From Sycon ciliatum (taxonomy: Eukaryota > Porifera > Calcarea > Leucosolenida > Sycettidae): a stretch of DNA of 64,000 bases. The stretch lies in contig NC_088655.1 of NCBI RefSeq assembly GCF_964019385.1, positions 18,267,296 to 18,331,295 of the forward strand, read 5' to 3'. Each line of letters starts with the position of its first letter. The first letter of the stretch is position 1. The notes under the pieces are model-generated. The model made no database searches, was not told the DNA's origin, and saw only the letters and a list, made by a program, of their open reading frames with translations. Positions 22,966 to 33,140 of this stretch are shown here, piece after piece. Position numbers and translations under genes: made by a program.

Positions 22966-23039
22966 ATCTGAGAGAGAGAGAGAGTGTGTGTGTGTGGGTC
23001 TGTGTGTGGGTCTGTGTGTGTGTGTGCATGTGTGTGTGC

Positions 23040-23077
<38 letters not shown>
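22966..23077. repeat. (GA)n/(GT)n microsatellite
   Basis: A short GA run followed by interrupted GT repeats. Confidence 0.95.
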
Positions 23078-23080
<3 letters not shown>

Positions 23081-23239
23081 CACCGCGTATCTTATCATGT
23101 GACCCAATTGTAGTGTGCGAGCGAGAAGTTGTTGGAATATCTACACTTCAAGATGAGCTTGTTTCTCTTGTTGAGGCATGTTGCTTTATCCTCGGTTATT
23201 ACGCGGAACGTCTAGGAGAGGCAAAGTGGGCACATCTTG

Positions 23240-24320
23240 CTGATGTTGCTGTAGGCTAGTGCTCGTTCCGAAATACTCCACAGGATCGAGTATTCTTTCT
23301 GTCACTCCTTAAATTTACAGAAATACTTGGATAGCTCGATGATCTTCCTTCTCTGCTTGTGGTTGAATGCGTACTTGTTGTTTCCGTCCCGAGTCTTGAA
23401 CGTTGGCTCCGTCGCTCCGAAGTACTCCTTCACTAAATTTTTCTGACCATATAAAATCTATCACCCATAAGTTTCGCAGTCGTGTTTTTCTGTTGCGCCA
23501 TATGGCCCATTTTCTTTCTGCTTCAACCGTGAATTTGCTCTACAAGTGTTACGTACGACCACTGTTAGAATACGCAGTCCCTGTCTGGTCATTCGCCGTA
23601 TCCCATTCAGATTCGCTTACGTTAGACCAACTGCAAGCCGTTGCTGCTCGTTCATATCTGCTTTGTAAGACCCGGCACCCTCCTGAGTGGGAAACCCCGA
23701 AGCAGATTCTTAATCGTACTTGTGACTGGTCATCCCTGAAGTGGCGTCGTCAGATTCTGTCCTTGCTGTATTTTCATCATGTCTTTTACCAGTTTCCGTC
23801 TTTGCTAGTTCGTTTCAAATTCAATGTATCCCTTAGTTGTCGTCACCCGTCCTCTATAGTTTTACCTCGTTCTGGCGCCCATTTCCTTTAAATCCCCTCT
23901 CTTCAGTTTATCTGTGGAATGGAACAAACTTCCAGAACACATCCGCTGCGTTCAGTCCTCTGTCAATTTTCGCATTGCTCTAAAGGCTCATTACTCACAG
24001 CATAGATATTCTCTGACTGGAATTCCGAACTTTTCCGTTTGAGAATTTTTTTCCTTTAAATTAATCCTTGCTGGGGTTTTTTTTCATCTAAATGTCCCGC
24101 TATTATCTGCAGAGGTGATTTCTTCCCTCGTCGATTTCTTTCCTGCTTTTATACCTCGATATTTAGGTACTTGTTTCCCTTCTTCCCATGCTTCATCTTC
24201 CACTCTCCTCTCCCCCATTTCCCCATTTTTCTTGCGATATTTATGTGGGAGACTTCCGTGATAAGCATCCATTTGCTTTTGAGAATCCTTTTAAATAAAT
24301 ACAATACAATACAATACAAT
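23240..24320 (+). pseudogene. LINE 3' fragment with pentanucleotide tail
   Basis: The frame 23403-23888 encodes the RT C-terminal region: SDHIKSITHKFRSRVFLLRH, then LLYKCYVRPLLEYAVPVWS (the usual YxRPxLEYA motif). A shifted frame then gives LSVEWNKLPEHIRC near 23915. The 3' end runs to an AATAC-type repeat at 24297-24320. 5'-truncated, without catalytic residues, with one frameshift. A dead CR1/jockey-type copy. Confidence 0.8.
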
Positions 24321-24329
24321 GCAAGTACA

Positions 24330-24600
24330 CACGTGCGAGCTAACATAACTGCTTTTCACCTTGGCTTTGCAGACCAGCTACTGTGTCTGGCACTTTCCTT
24401 TCATAGGGCAGTCAGGCTTCGCTGGGCAGTTTAAAGCCAGGTCTTCCTATTGTGGGCTTAGTAGCTTGTTGTTGTGTCCGCAGATGATGGCGGCTACATT
24501 TGGTGAGCAACTTTAGCTCACCTTCACCGAGTTCTTGTTGAAGATGTTGTGAAGCTTTGAAGCCGCAGGGAAGTGCTTTGCCGCAAGGATCAGAAATTAA
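24330..24600 (-). repeat. Inverted copy of the 25735-25990 GIY-YIG segment
   Basis: Reverse complement of the coding block at 25735-25990 (for example 'ttagcttgttgttg' versus 'caacaacaagcta', and 'atgatggcggctacatt' versus its complement). With 25735-25990 it forms a large inverted repeat around 24.6-25.7 kb. Confidence 0.8.
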
Positions 24601-24795
24601 ACCAAATTACCTTGCTTCTTCTTTTCTTCCTCTTTTTGCCTTTTCGGTGTACTCCAGCGTTTCAGAGTGACCCCCACTGGTATACAGGAGCGCCATGACC
24701 AGTAGCGGTCCCTCTGAAACGCTGGAGTACACCGAAAAGGTAAAAGGAAGGAAGAAATAAGAAAAGAAGAGGGAAGGTAATTTGGTTTAATTCCC
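24600..24795. mobile_element. Short foldback element (arms about 85 bp)
   Basis: 'ccttttcggtgtactccagc' and 'gtttcagag' on the left are mirrored by their complements on the right, flanked by mirrored Y-rich/R-rich tracts and 'aaaccaaattacc'/'ggtaatttggttt'. The unpaired centre is about 35 bp. Confidence 0.85.
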
Positions 24796-24839
24796 GTAGG
24801 TATGCAGAAGACGTTACTTCAGTAAAGTCTGGCGCTAGC

Positions 24840-25706
24840 CAGGGTCCATACCGCTTTTATTTGATGTTTGTTTGTTTGTGTCACGCCTGGAGCTATCCCG
24901 TATCTGTCCCGTATCTGTGACTACAAAGGCTCAACAGCTGGCTACAATATTTGCTGGCTCTTGTATCTGTCCCGTACTGTACCATCAAACACAGCTAGCT
25001 GGCCACAAAGATCTGGCCAGAATATTCGTCGTATTATGTTTACGACTCCCTGATGTATAGGGAGAGTTGAAAATAAAATATATATTCTGAAATTAGAATA
25101 GACGCCGAAAAGGTGATAGGATGCGTCAGCAAAAACATACTTTGGAACAGAGATCCCGTCGTCTCCAAAATAAGCGTGAACAGGCGATTCAACGCCGGTC
25201 ACAGGAAACGTCGAAAGAGAGATCCCGTCGACTCCAGAACGCCCGTTATCGGCAGAGTCAGCGCCGGTCACAGGAAACGTCAGGACAGACATCCCGTCGA
25301 CTCTAGAACGCCCGTGATCGGCAGAGTCAGCGCCAGTTCCAAGAAACTTCAGGACAGACATCCCGTAGGCGCGCAGAAAAACTAAATCTGCAGCCTCTTT
25401 TGCCATCGGACAGGATACGTATTTTAGGAGACATTTGTTGATTTACAGTATAGGGAGATAAAAAGAAAAGAAGGAGCAAACCAAAAGTGGATGAAATAAG
25501 AGAAAAATAAACATCCGCAATAAATTCTGCAAATCCTTTAGCCTAACTAATGTTCAATCTGACTGAAACGTTTTTGCAATACAATGATGTGGCCAATCAA
25601 CGGGAAAAAACATTATCATCAGTTCTAATGACATGCACGATGAGATAGGCAAAAAAGCATAAAACCATAGCGTAGGGCCCTGAGCTTCCAAGCTCTCTCG
25701 TTCTCT
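24840..25706 (-). mobile_element. Palindromic family 'P', copy 4, carrying an Arg/Gln repeat ORF
   Basis: One end is the 'gtgtcacgcctgg' end at about 24880. The other is the 'gcgtagggccctgagcttcc' plus 'aagctctctcg' end at about 25675-25706. Between the ends, instead of the usual mirrored arms, lies the 69-bp coding repeat at 25121-25306. It shares 'attcgtcgtattatg' and 'attagaatagac' flanks with the copy at 37.7-37.8 kb. Confidence 0.65.
25121..25306 (+). CDS. Arg/Gln-rich 23-residue repeat protein (fragment)
   Basis: A 61-codon ORF starting MRQQKHTLEQ and continuing as about 2.3 copies of a 69-bp unit encoding a 23-residue repeat (SRRLQNARxRQSQRRSQETS type). The repeat is highly basic and heptad-like, so probably an alpha-helical, nucleic-acid-binding segment. 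Similar repeats occur in N-terminal parts of some Helitron-like and viral-like proteins; that comparison is from memory. A paralogue with more units lies at 37801-39840. Here the ORF ends at a TAG after two to three repeats although the repeat DNA runs on to about 25385. No promoter or intron is evident. Confidence 0.5.
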   Translation: MRQQKHTLEQRSRRLQNKREQAIQRRSQETSKERSRRLQNARYRQSQRRSQETSGQTSRRL

Positions 25707-25731
25707 GTTTAGCAGAAACGTACCAACGAAT

Positions 25732-26202
25732 GTGGCCAGGTCATTTCTGATCCTTGTGGCAAAGCACTCCCCTGCGGCATCAAAGCTTCACAAGATCTTC
25801 AACAAGAACTCGGTGAAAGTGTGCTACAGTTGCTTACAGAATGTAGCCGCCATCATCCGTAGACGCAACAACAAGCTATTCAGCCCACAACAGGAAGACC
25901 TGCCATACAACTGCCGAGCCAAGCCTGACTGCCCTATGCGAGGAAAGTGCCAGACACAGCAGCTGGTCTACAAATTCTAAATGAAAAGCAGTAATGTTAA
26001 CCCGGCACATCATTTGTACTTCGGAGCGACGGAGCAAACGTTCAAGACCCCGTACGGAAACCACAAGTACACATTCTACCACGAGCAGAGAGGGAAGAGT
26101 GCCGAGCTATCCAAGTATGTCTGGAAATTGAAGGAGAGACAGGAAGACTACTCGATCCTGTGGAGTATTTTTGGAACGAGCCCAAGCCTACAGCAACATT
26201 AG
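25732..26202 (+). pseudogene. GIY-YIG retroelement C-terminal fragment
   Basis: One frame interrupted by a single TAA (25978-25980). The first part reads KLHKIFNKNSVKVCYSCLQN, then a CNCRAKPDCPMRGKC Cys cluster and QLVYKF. The second part reads HLYFGATEQTFKTPYGNHKY and ELSKYVWKLKERQEDYSILW. LVYKF plus LYFG mark the two strands of a GIY-YIG-type nuclease fold, followed by the usual K/R-rich helix. The family is common in cnidarian-type retroelements, and the same family is seen at 6960-7540. The N-terminal RT is absent. Nuclease assignment is from motif pattern only. Confidence 0.65.
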
Positions 26203-26204
26203 AA

Positions 26205-26325
26205 GCCATGACACTTGCACTCATACTACGCACAGTATATTCCAGCGCTGATGTTATCTCCTCAAGCTTCGTGGTTGGGTGCGGGACTGCGTTAGCCTCC
26301 ATTACAATTACCCTATATAACTAGC
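26205..26325. repeat. Inverted partner of 22650-22780
   Basis: Follows the GIY-YIG fragment immediately and is the reverse complement of the block at 22.65-22.78 kb. This matches the inverted terminal segments common in Penelope-like insertions. Bases 26340-26750 have a G-run at about 26446 and nothing else. Confidence 0.65.
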
Positions 26326-26760
26326 GGATAGTAATAAAAATAATAACTTTATTAGAATGACCCAAGGAGAAATCGCTTATCGAGGGGTTCACCGCGTTGA
26401 ATGGTTGTGACATGACAAAGCAAAGAGGGCAACCATTGTGCGTGGGGGGGGGGGGAGGTTCGAACTATGCACAGTGAAGGGATAATTGTATGTACATGTG
26501 CATGACCAAGGATAGGGCAAAGCTCCAGATATGCCCAATTTCCGTACCCTCGTCAGACAGCACCTCAGTGTTTCCCAGTAAACAAAATCACAGTCACCAC
26601 TTTTTTTCTTCTTTTTTTTACTAAGTACACAACCTACTCGTCAGAAGGGGAGAAGACAACAGAGTATACAATGACAAAACAACAGGGAGAGTAGGGGCTG
26701 CAAAGCAAGGCTGTGCTGGTGAGGCAAGCCCACAACACCGACCTATGGTCTTGGCGTTAA

Positions 26761-27501
26761 AGGGGAAGTTAGGGCAAAAATTAAAATTTCACCGGTTGTA
26801 GTCTTAGGGGTGCTGAGTCGAATGGTTTTGGTCCAAGAAAGCTGAGACGCTCCCTTCCTACTTGAATCCCAATCGAACTCGCGCACTTCCACCGAAACTG
26901 GGTGACTGCGCCCTACTAGATGGGGATTTGTATGCAAAATGTCACTAAAAGCGCCATTTCGTTCTTATAAAAGCACGGATGACCGCGATTGGCCCATATG
27001 TTGTACTCTTTTGGACGCTGAGTCGACTGGTTTTGGTCCGAAAAAGGCTGCGATGCAGCGTTGCTCCTTTATTCCCAATTGAACATGGTTGAATAAGCGG
27101 TCACGTTCTCCTGGGTGCCCAAATCACATGGTCACCACGCCAGCAGGCGACAACTTTCACACCAAGGTTCAACTCAAGGTTCGATTTGGAATAAAGGAGG
27201 AACCCTGCATCGCAGCCCTTTAGGACCAAAACCAATCGACTCAGCGTCCAAAAGACTACAACATATGGGCCAATCACGGTCATCCATGCTGTCATAAGAA
27301 CGAAATGGCACTTTTAGTGACATTTTTCATACAAGTCCCCATCTAGTAGGGCGCAGTCACCCAGTTTTGGTGGAAGTGCGCGAGTTCGATTGGGATTCAA
27401 GTAGGAAGGGAGCGTCTCAGCTTCCTCGGACCACGACCATTCGACTCAGCACCCCGAAGACTACAACTGGTGAAATTTTAATTTTTGCCTTAACTTCCCC
27501 T
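26761..27501. mobile_element. TTAA-flanked foldback element (Kolobok-like ends)
   Basis: TTAA at 26757-26760 and 27502-27505 flank AGGGGAAGTTAGGGCAAAAA and its complement. The arms are about 330 bp and near-identical ('gctgagtcgaatggtttt', 'gggtgactgcgccctacta', 'ggcccatatgttgta' on the left, complements on the right). A short loop lies near 27100-27170. No ORF. TTAA duplication and AGGGG termini match the larger Kolobok-like element at 54.5-61.8 kb, which could supply transposase. Confidence 0.85.
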
Positions 27502-27587
27502 TTAACGTGATCTTGCGCACCATAGCCTCAAAGAAGGGGGTGATTTAGTGCGATGAAGACAAGAGAAGGTGAGGAAGAATGGATGAG

Positions 27588-27594
<7 letters not shown>

Positions 27595-27627
<33 letters not shown>

Positions 27628-27680
27628 GAGTGAGTGAGAGAGAGAGGGGGGGGGTGGGGGTGGGGGTGGAGAGAGAACAA
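27595..27680. repeat. (GA)n and G-rich low complexity
   Basis: A GA microsatellite followed by GGGGTGGGG-type sequence. A second G run lies at about 27740. Confidence 0.95.
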
Positions 27681-28080
27681 GAAGAGAGAAAAATAGATTC
27701 AAAGGCATTTCAGATGCAGTGAACATCATGCAATGCTTGGGGGGGGGGGGAGCTTCAGGACTTCCGCTGCATAACTCGCTGAGTATCCCATTGCTTTGTA
27801 AGTTGCTAATCCCTTCCCACTTTGTGTACGGGATTAGCAATTCGATTCATTTGCTTTTTTCTCTTCTTCCGTGGTTGGTCTCACCCTCTCCTCAATCTAA
27901 ATGTGCTGTCTTGACATGCCACGAGGTGCAGAACTAAATAAATAAATACCGGACAAAGTTGCCTAGCGTTATAACAAAATGATAACGTACAAAGTCATAA
28001 TAAGAAGTCAACTGGATGAGAAGTAGCACAAGCAAACATTTCCTGACAACGAGAGGGGCTGTAACTACAGCCACAGCAGT

Positions 28081-28130
28081 AGCTGCTATAGCAGCAGCAG
28101 CAGCAGCAGCATCAGCAGCAGCAACAACAA

Positions 28131-28177
<47 letters not shown>

Positions 28178-28230
28178 GCAGCAACAACAGCAACAACAGC
28201 AACAACAACAACAACAGCAACAGCAGCAGC
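28081..28230. repeat. (CAG)n/(CAA)n trinucleotide repeat
   Basis: Imperfect CAG/CAA/CAT triplets over about 150 bp. Open frames in several phases (poly-Ala, poly-Thr, poly-Val) are artefacts of the repeat. Confidence 0.95.
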
Positions 28231-28279
28231 GCCATGCAGACTACTCCAAGGGGAGTATGGGACTGTGAACACAGAAGGC

Positions 28280-28505
28280 GGGAGAATTCACGGAGTTTGC
28301 AGATCTAGCCCGCCAGCGTGAAGGGCAGTGCAGCTACGGCGAATTCTCTGGGACGATTGAGTAGGCGAACTTCGCTGGGGAGGGTGTTCCAGAGGATGGC
28401 ACCACAGTGCGATGGACGGGATGTCCCTGCTGCTGACCGGGCTAGCGGCAGGCGCAAACCCTGTCCTTGCTGGAGCGGGTGGTGTTTCCATGAGCACTTC
28501 GAAAC
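28280..28505 (-). pseudogene. LINE RT C-terminal fragment
   Basis: On the minus strand the frame reads CGAILWNTLPSEVRLLNRPR, the WNxLPxxVR tail motif of CR1/jockey-like RTs. Upstream in the same strand are GLRLPLARSAAGTSRPSH-type residues. Both ends are truncated. Confidence 0.65.
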
Positions 28506-28509
28506 TTGT

Positions 28510-28860
28510 ATATTCCCGTAGCTATGCAGAAGATGTTACTTCAGTAACGTCTGGCGCTAGCTTGGGTCCACACAGCTTTAATTTGGTATTTGTGTGTTTG
28601 TTTGTTTGTTTGTGTCACGCCTGGCGATGTCCCGTATCTGTCCCGTACCGTACCGTACCATCAAACACAGCTGGCCACATACAGCTGGCCGCACTATTCA
28701 AATAGGGCTTTAAAACGCAAAATGATAACGTGAAGCAACTTGGAAGAATGAGTATGAATGCGAAGTGTATGGGGGAATGCATGTAGGGCGATAGTGCGGA
28801 TTCGAATCCCAGGTAATGCCTGAAGAAATAGGAGAATTGAAAAATGTATAACATCCCCAC
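28510..28860. mobile_element. Palindromic family 'P', copy 5 (half element)
   Basis: Contains the 73-bp end module, the 'gtgtcacgcctgg' end, 'cccgtaccgtacc', one arm, and the tRNA B-box-like 'ggattcgaatcccagg'. The second half is missing. Confidence 0.8.
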
Positions 28861-29029
28861 CATGGCTGGTTAAAATCGCTTGCACCTCATGCTTATTGGC
28901 ACTATGTTATCGTGAATGTGGAATAATAATAATAATAATAATAATCCCCAAGTGCCATCAGTATGTGTGGCACGTGTTGTGAGCTGCCTTTGGAGTGAAA
29001 ACCTTGTCAGCGCCTTCTAGGTTCAGCCC

Positions 29030-29100
29030 GGTCCCATAGCTCAGTGGTTAGAGCATTGCTCATGACAAGCAAGGCCCCGGGTTCGAGTCCTGGTGGGTCT
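29030..29100 (+). tRNA. tRNA-like sequence (pseudo-tRNA or SINE head)
   Basis: Folds as a cloverleaf: acceptor GGTCCCA against TGGGTCT (6 of 7), D stem GCTC/GAGC with A-box-like AGCTCAGTGGTTAGAGCA, anticodon stem TTGCT/AGCAA, and T arm CCGGG-TTCGAGT-CCTGG. The 7-nt anticodon loop is CATGACA, so position 33 is A instead of the near-universal U. The putative TGA anticodon also lacks the long variable arm of a Ser tRNA. Better read as a tRNA-derived SINE head than a working tRNA. Confidence 0.6.
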
Positions 29101-29193
29101 GGCGATTTTTTCTCTTTTCAAGCAGTTCACTTCCCCTACTGTTCCTTTGAATTTGAAGTTCTCCCAATCCTTTCATAAATAATAATAATAATA

Positions 29194-29793
29194 AGACTTT
29201 TCCCGTTTGTCTCTTTCCCTCAAACTAGTGAAGATTTATGACTTGGGGCTCCCCGCGTGCTAGAGTGTACGTGAAGTGTGTGGGTACAGTGAGGGCTGCG
29301 TCCCACCCGCCTGTGTGGATTCACAGGAAGTGTGAGTTACGAAGTGTGAAGAAGATGTTGAACAGTCTCTGCTGGGATGACGACTACACCATAGCTCAGT
29401 GGTTAGAGCATCGCTAGCTACAAGCGAGGGTCCCTGGTTCGAGTCCTGGTGGTGACAGTCAATTTTTTCTTCAGACTTTTCCCGTTTGTCTCTTTCCCTC
29501 AAACTAGTGAAGATTTATGACTTGGGGCTCCCCGCGTGCTAGAGTGTACGTGAAGTGTGTGGGTACAGTGAGGGCTGCGTCCCACCCGCCTGTGTGGATT
29601 CACAGGAAGTGTGAGTTACGAAGTATGAAGAAGATGTTGAACAGTCTCTGCTGGGATGACGACTACACCATAGCTCAGTGGTTAGAGCATCGCTAGCTAC
29701 AAGCGAGGGTCCCTGGTTCGAGTCCTGGTGGTGACAGTCATTTTTTTCTTCAGACTTTTCCCGTTTGTCTCTTTCCCTCAAACTAGTGAATAA
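29194..29793 (+). mobile_element. tRNA-derived SINE, near-identical tandem pair (280-bp period)
   Basis: 'gacttttcccgtttgt' starts at 29194, 29474 and 29754. The two 280-bp units between them differ at very few positions. Each unit contains 'cctgtgtggattcacagg', then a tRNA-like segment with A box AGCTCAGTGGTTAGAGCA and B box GGTTCGAGTCC (29383-29460 and 29663-29740), then 'ggtgacagtc'. The A and B boxes would form an internal RNA polymerase III promoter. Both ends run into AAT repeats. Confidence 0.88.
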
Positions 29794-29814
29794 TAATAAT
29801 AATAAAAATAATAG

Positions 29815-30010
29815 TAGAAAGGAAAAGGACATATGGAAACGAGTTAAGAGTAACTCTCCACCACTGTAACTAGATACTATATACAGTCAGAAAGTGCAAC
29901 AACTAGGCACAAAACTGACAGAGTACTGAGACATTCGACGTCCTGACACCTAGCTTCAACATATATCCCGGGGGTAGTTTCCATATGTACTTTTCCTTTC
30001 TACTTTTATT
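29815..30010. mobile_element. MITE-like solo ends of the inverted-arm family
   Basis: 'agtagaaaggaaaaggacat' is mirrored by 'atgtacttttcctttctact', and the interior matches 30220-30340 of the larger element. A short internally deleted relative, flanked by AAT-rich sequence. Confidence 0.7.
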
Positions 30011-30049
30011 ATTGGCTCAATACCCGAGTTTCAAATAATAATAATCTTC

Positions 30050-30140
30050 ACTAGTTTGAGGGAAAGAGACATACGGGAAAAATCTGTAGAAAAAATTAAC
30101 TGTCACCACCAGGACTCGAACCAGGGACCCTCGCTTGTAG
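30050..30140 (-). mobile_element. SINE 3' fragment, minus strand
   Basis: Reverse complement of the SINE tail and B box ('gactgtcaccaccaggactcg' style order). Truncated before the A box. Borders (AAT)n at 30141. Confidence 0.8.
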
Positions 30141-30199
30141 CTAATAATAATAATAATAATAATAATTTGAAACTCGGATGTTGAGCCATAAATAAATGT

Positions 30200-31134
30200 A
30201 GAAGAGAAAAGGACATATGGATACGAGTTAAGAGTAACTCTCCATCACTGTAACATGATACTATATACAGTCAGAAAGTGCAATAACTAGGCACAAAACT
30301 GACAGAGTACTGAAACATTCGACGTCCTGACACCTAGCTTCAACACATCTCCGTAGCGCTAACCGACAGCCTTCCAACTTGGAAGGTTCAAGGTTATGGA
30401 AAGACCAAAGAGGGGAAGGCAAGCGCAATGAAAACGAGCAAAAGCTACAGTCCCAACGGAACAAAGAATGTCGATTGTTACTGGACGATGACGAGACCAG
30501 TACGATATTTGACAAAGCGGTCTAACTACAATTCGAAGCAGCAAAGCAGCACACCACCCAACTTCCCCTTTCAAATTGCACACCTGATGAGCCGTCACGA
30601 ACCATACGGCGAAACGTACGTCGTGTGAAACCACTTGTTTTGTAGTCAACTAGTCCATCACAATGTCATGCATGAGGAGTACTGTAGGAGTTTGGCTTTC
30701 GGCTTGTACAATTCGTTTTCGCAAAGCTTCCCTTTCTTTACTTATCTTTGATATTTTATGACCCTCCCAAGTTGGGTGGTGTGCTGCTTTGCTGCTTCGA
30801 ATTGTAGTTAGACCGCTTTGTCAAATATCGTACTGGTCTCGTCATCGTCCAGTAACAATCGACATTCTTTGTTCCGTTGGGACTGTAGCTTTTGCTCGTT
30901 TTCATTGCGCTTGCCTTCCCCTCTTTGGTCTTTCCATAACCTTGAACCTTCCAAGTTGGAAGGCTGTCGGTTAGCGCTACGGAGATGTGTTGAAGCTAGG
31001 TGTCAGGACGTCGAATGTTTCAGTACTCTGTCAGTTTTGTGCCTAGTTATTGCACTTTCTGACTGTATATAGTATCATGTTACAGTGATGGAGAGTTACT
31101 CTTAACTCGTATCCATATGTCCTTTTCTCTTCTA
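30200..31134. mobile_element. Inverted-arm element (two ~365-bp arms, 204-bp loop) with a hammerhead
   Basis: The left arm (30200-30564) and right arm (30769-31134) are reverse complements; both encode the identical 84-codon shadow frame on opposite strands, so at least 255 bp match perfectly. The loop (30565-30768) contains a hammerhead ribozyme. (AAT)n tracts lie directly outside both ends. No ORF for mobility. The Penelope-like element at 31.15-35.36 kb starts immediately to the right and has the same inverted-end architecture. Confidence 0.85.
30565..30640 (+). ncRNA. Type I hammerhead ribozyme (in inverted-arm element)
   Basis: CUGAUGA occupies 30584-30590 and GAAAC 30611-30615. Stem II is a perfect GCCGU/ACGGC (30591-30595 with 30606-30610) closing a 10-nt loop. 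Stem III is very short (AC/GU with loop GUAC). The cleavage triplet GUC ends at 30622. Stem I is CACAC (30579-30583) with GUGUG (30623-30627), then an internal loop and CAA/UUG. All core residues are present. A short stem III is the known form in Penelope-type and retrozyme hammerheads. Confidence 0.9.
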
Positions 31135-31371
31135 AATAATAATAATAATAATACTTTAAACCGAAGGTAAGTTATGGGTCGCAAATATCCACGCAAACAC
31201 ACATCCAGTCATAATAAGGCACTTGTCATAAGTATCCGAACGTTTTCGGTCCCTTCTCATCAAGGATTATACAGGGAATGGCTCAAGCTGGAAAGACTAA
31301 AACTTATATAGCGTAAAGATAATTAGATAACAACACTCGTGACAAGGTGGAAAATTATCAAGTTTAGCACG

Positions 31372-32288
31372 ACACAATAGCCACTGCGTCAAAGATACTT
31401 TCGAGTTTGTAGAAAAGCTAAAGGACGCAAGCTTTGAATCGAGCGGATTCATGTGCTCGTATGACGTGGTGAACTTATTTACTAACGTGCCACTACGGGA
31501 GACCATTGACATCTGCGCAACAACACTGTACCACAATAAATCCATTACTCCGCCGTCTTTGAACGAAACGGAGTTTGTGAAACTCATGTTAATGGTTACG
31601 TCGGGCGTTGAGTTTTCATTTGGCAACGTTATGTATAAACAAATAGATGGCGTTGCCATGGACTCGCCGCTTGGTCCTGTATTGGCTAATATCTTTGTAG
31701 GGTTCTGTGAAGCGTCCATTAGTCCATCATTGTGGCCCTCTATGTACTGTCGTTTTGTAGACGATGTGTACTGTCACGATGAGGATGAGGATGTCTGTGG
31801 GACTTTTCTACTAACTCTGAATAGTCTCCACCCGGCGTTGAGATTCACGTCGGAAGCGGAACAAAACGGCAGCTTATCCTTCTTGGATGTACAAATATCA
31901 CGGAATATTAACACTAAGAGTTTGGACACCACTATCTATAGGAAGCCAACGTTCACCGGCCTCTACATTCCGTGGGGGAGCTATACTCCAACGAAATCGA
32001 AGAGACATCTTGTGAAGGCGCTAGTTTACCGTGCACATAGAATATGTTCCCCTCATCTATTGCAGGACGAATTAGACAGACTGACATCAATATTTACGAA
32101 CAACGGCTATCCAAAGGAATTTCTGGCCAAGCTAATCAACGAAAAACCGGTGACAGACAAGCCTATCCAATTTGGACCTGACCGTTGCCCAGTGGTGCTC
32201 CGTTTACCCTGGGTTGGCACCGGTTCTGCGCGCGTGGAGAAGGATGTTCGTGGTATCGTATGTCCATCATATCCGTGCGTCAAGCTGT
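31372..32288 (+). pseudogene. PLE reverse transcriptase (5'-truncated, interrupted)
   Basis: The frame is open from about 31375 and includes the ATG at 31451. Visible motifs in order: SYDVVNLFTNVPLRETIDI (RT motif with first catalytic Asp), GVAMDSPLGPVLANIFVG, CRFVDDVY (xxDD catalytic pair), LSFLDVQISR, and TTIYRKPTFTGLYIPWGSY plus a PTKSKRHLVKALVYRAHRIC thumb. These are diagnostic for Penelope-like RTs. It continues with YPCVKL and is then cut by an LTR element inserted at 32289. The N-terminal part is missing. The catalytic residues themselves look intact. Confidence 0.92.
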
Positions 32289-32639
32289 GTAATAGGTAGC
32301 CGAGTGGTAGGCGCGGTGAAATCAACAATAATTACTTTTATTCTACTTTCAGGTACACACCTGAGATATAATCGTTCGTGAAAGAAGAAGCGGCAAAATA
32401 ACTAACTTTCTCTCCGGTGCTCACCTAGAGGTTGAATAGCTCGTTATTATCAAAATCTCATCTTCTTCGAGTTAGCTTTCATTGCTATCCAATCTAATCT
32501 AATCTTCTCTTCATCAAAACAGAAATGCGCAGCCGCTTTTATGCAGCAGACGCCGTACGCTTATATGCGGAGATACAACATAAGGTCGTTCCGTATTAGT
32601 TCCGTACTGCTTCCGTATTGGTCGGGCAGGGATACTACA
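32289..32639 (-). repeat. 3' LTR of the element inserted in the PLE
   Basis: Identical to 33774-34126 apart from scattered changes; its outer end is decayed (GTAATAGG for TGTATACATG). Contains 'gccgagtggtaggcgcgg' and ends GATACTACA on the plus strand. Confidence 0.92.
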
Positions 32640-33140
32640 CCCTCCCTTCCTACAGATTATCACGCCCTCGTGGTTTTCAAAAAATTAGTGAAGAGTTACG
32701 AACACAGCGTCAACTGGAAGATGGCAAATTATATCGGAAATGATAACGTTTAGAGTAGACAGAAGAAATGAACTGATAACAAATCATAAAGTAGAAGCAC
32801 ACCAGGTTCACACGATCTCACCGGGGTCAAAAGGGGAAAGAACTGTTCTCCAAATAGGACCTGAAAATCCACAGCACTCTTGCTGCACAACGCTGGCACA
32901 ACCCGCCAGGAACATCGCAGTTCAAAAACCGAACTGAATACACTATAACTATAAGGGTCGTTGTCACACACATTGTCCCACGTTAGCTGGGTAAGCCGTG
33001 GCTCACCATGATCAGACGCCTACCAAACTAAACTGGATTCACACACTCGCATAAAGGAAGACTGAAGAGAACAGGGAGACTGAAGGAAGACAGGAAAGAA
33101 AATGCCATACCTGGAATCAGCGTTAGTAACCACGGCGGCG

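Noticed and set aside
28016-28321. Poly-Ala/Thr and poly-Val ORFs
   Set aside because: Translations of the CAG/CAA microsatellite in several frames.
29030-29100. Functional tRNA gene
   Set aside because: Cloverleaf forms, but position 33 is A and the variable arm does not fit the TGA anticodon; matches the SINE heads instead.
29260-29832. 80- and 97-codon minus-strand ORFs
   Set aside because: Shadow frames across tandem SINEs, including their tRNA-like segment.
30261-31072. Two identical 84-codon ORFs on opposite strands
   Set aside because: They are the same sequence in the two inverted arms and share no known domain; not a duplicated gene.
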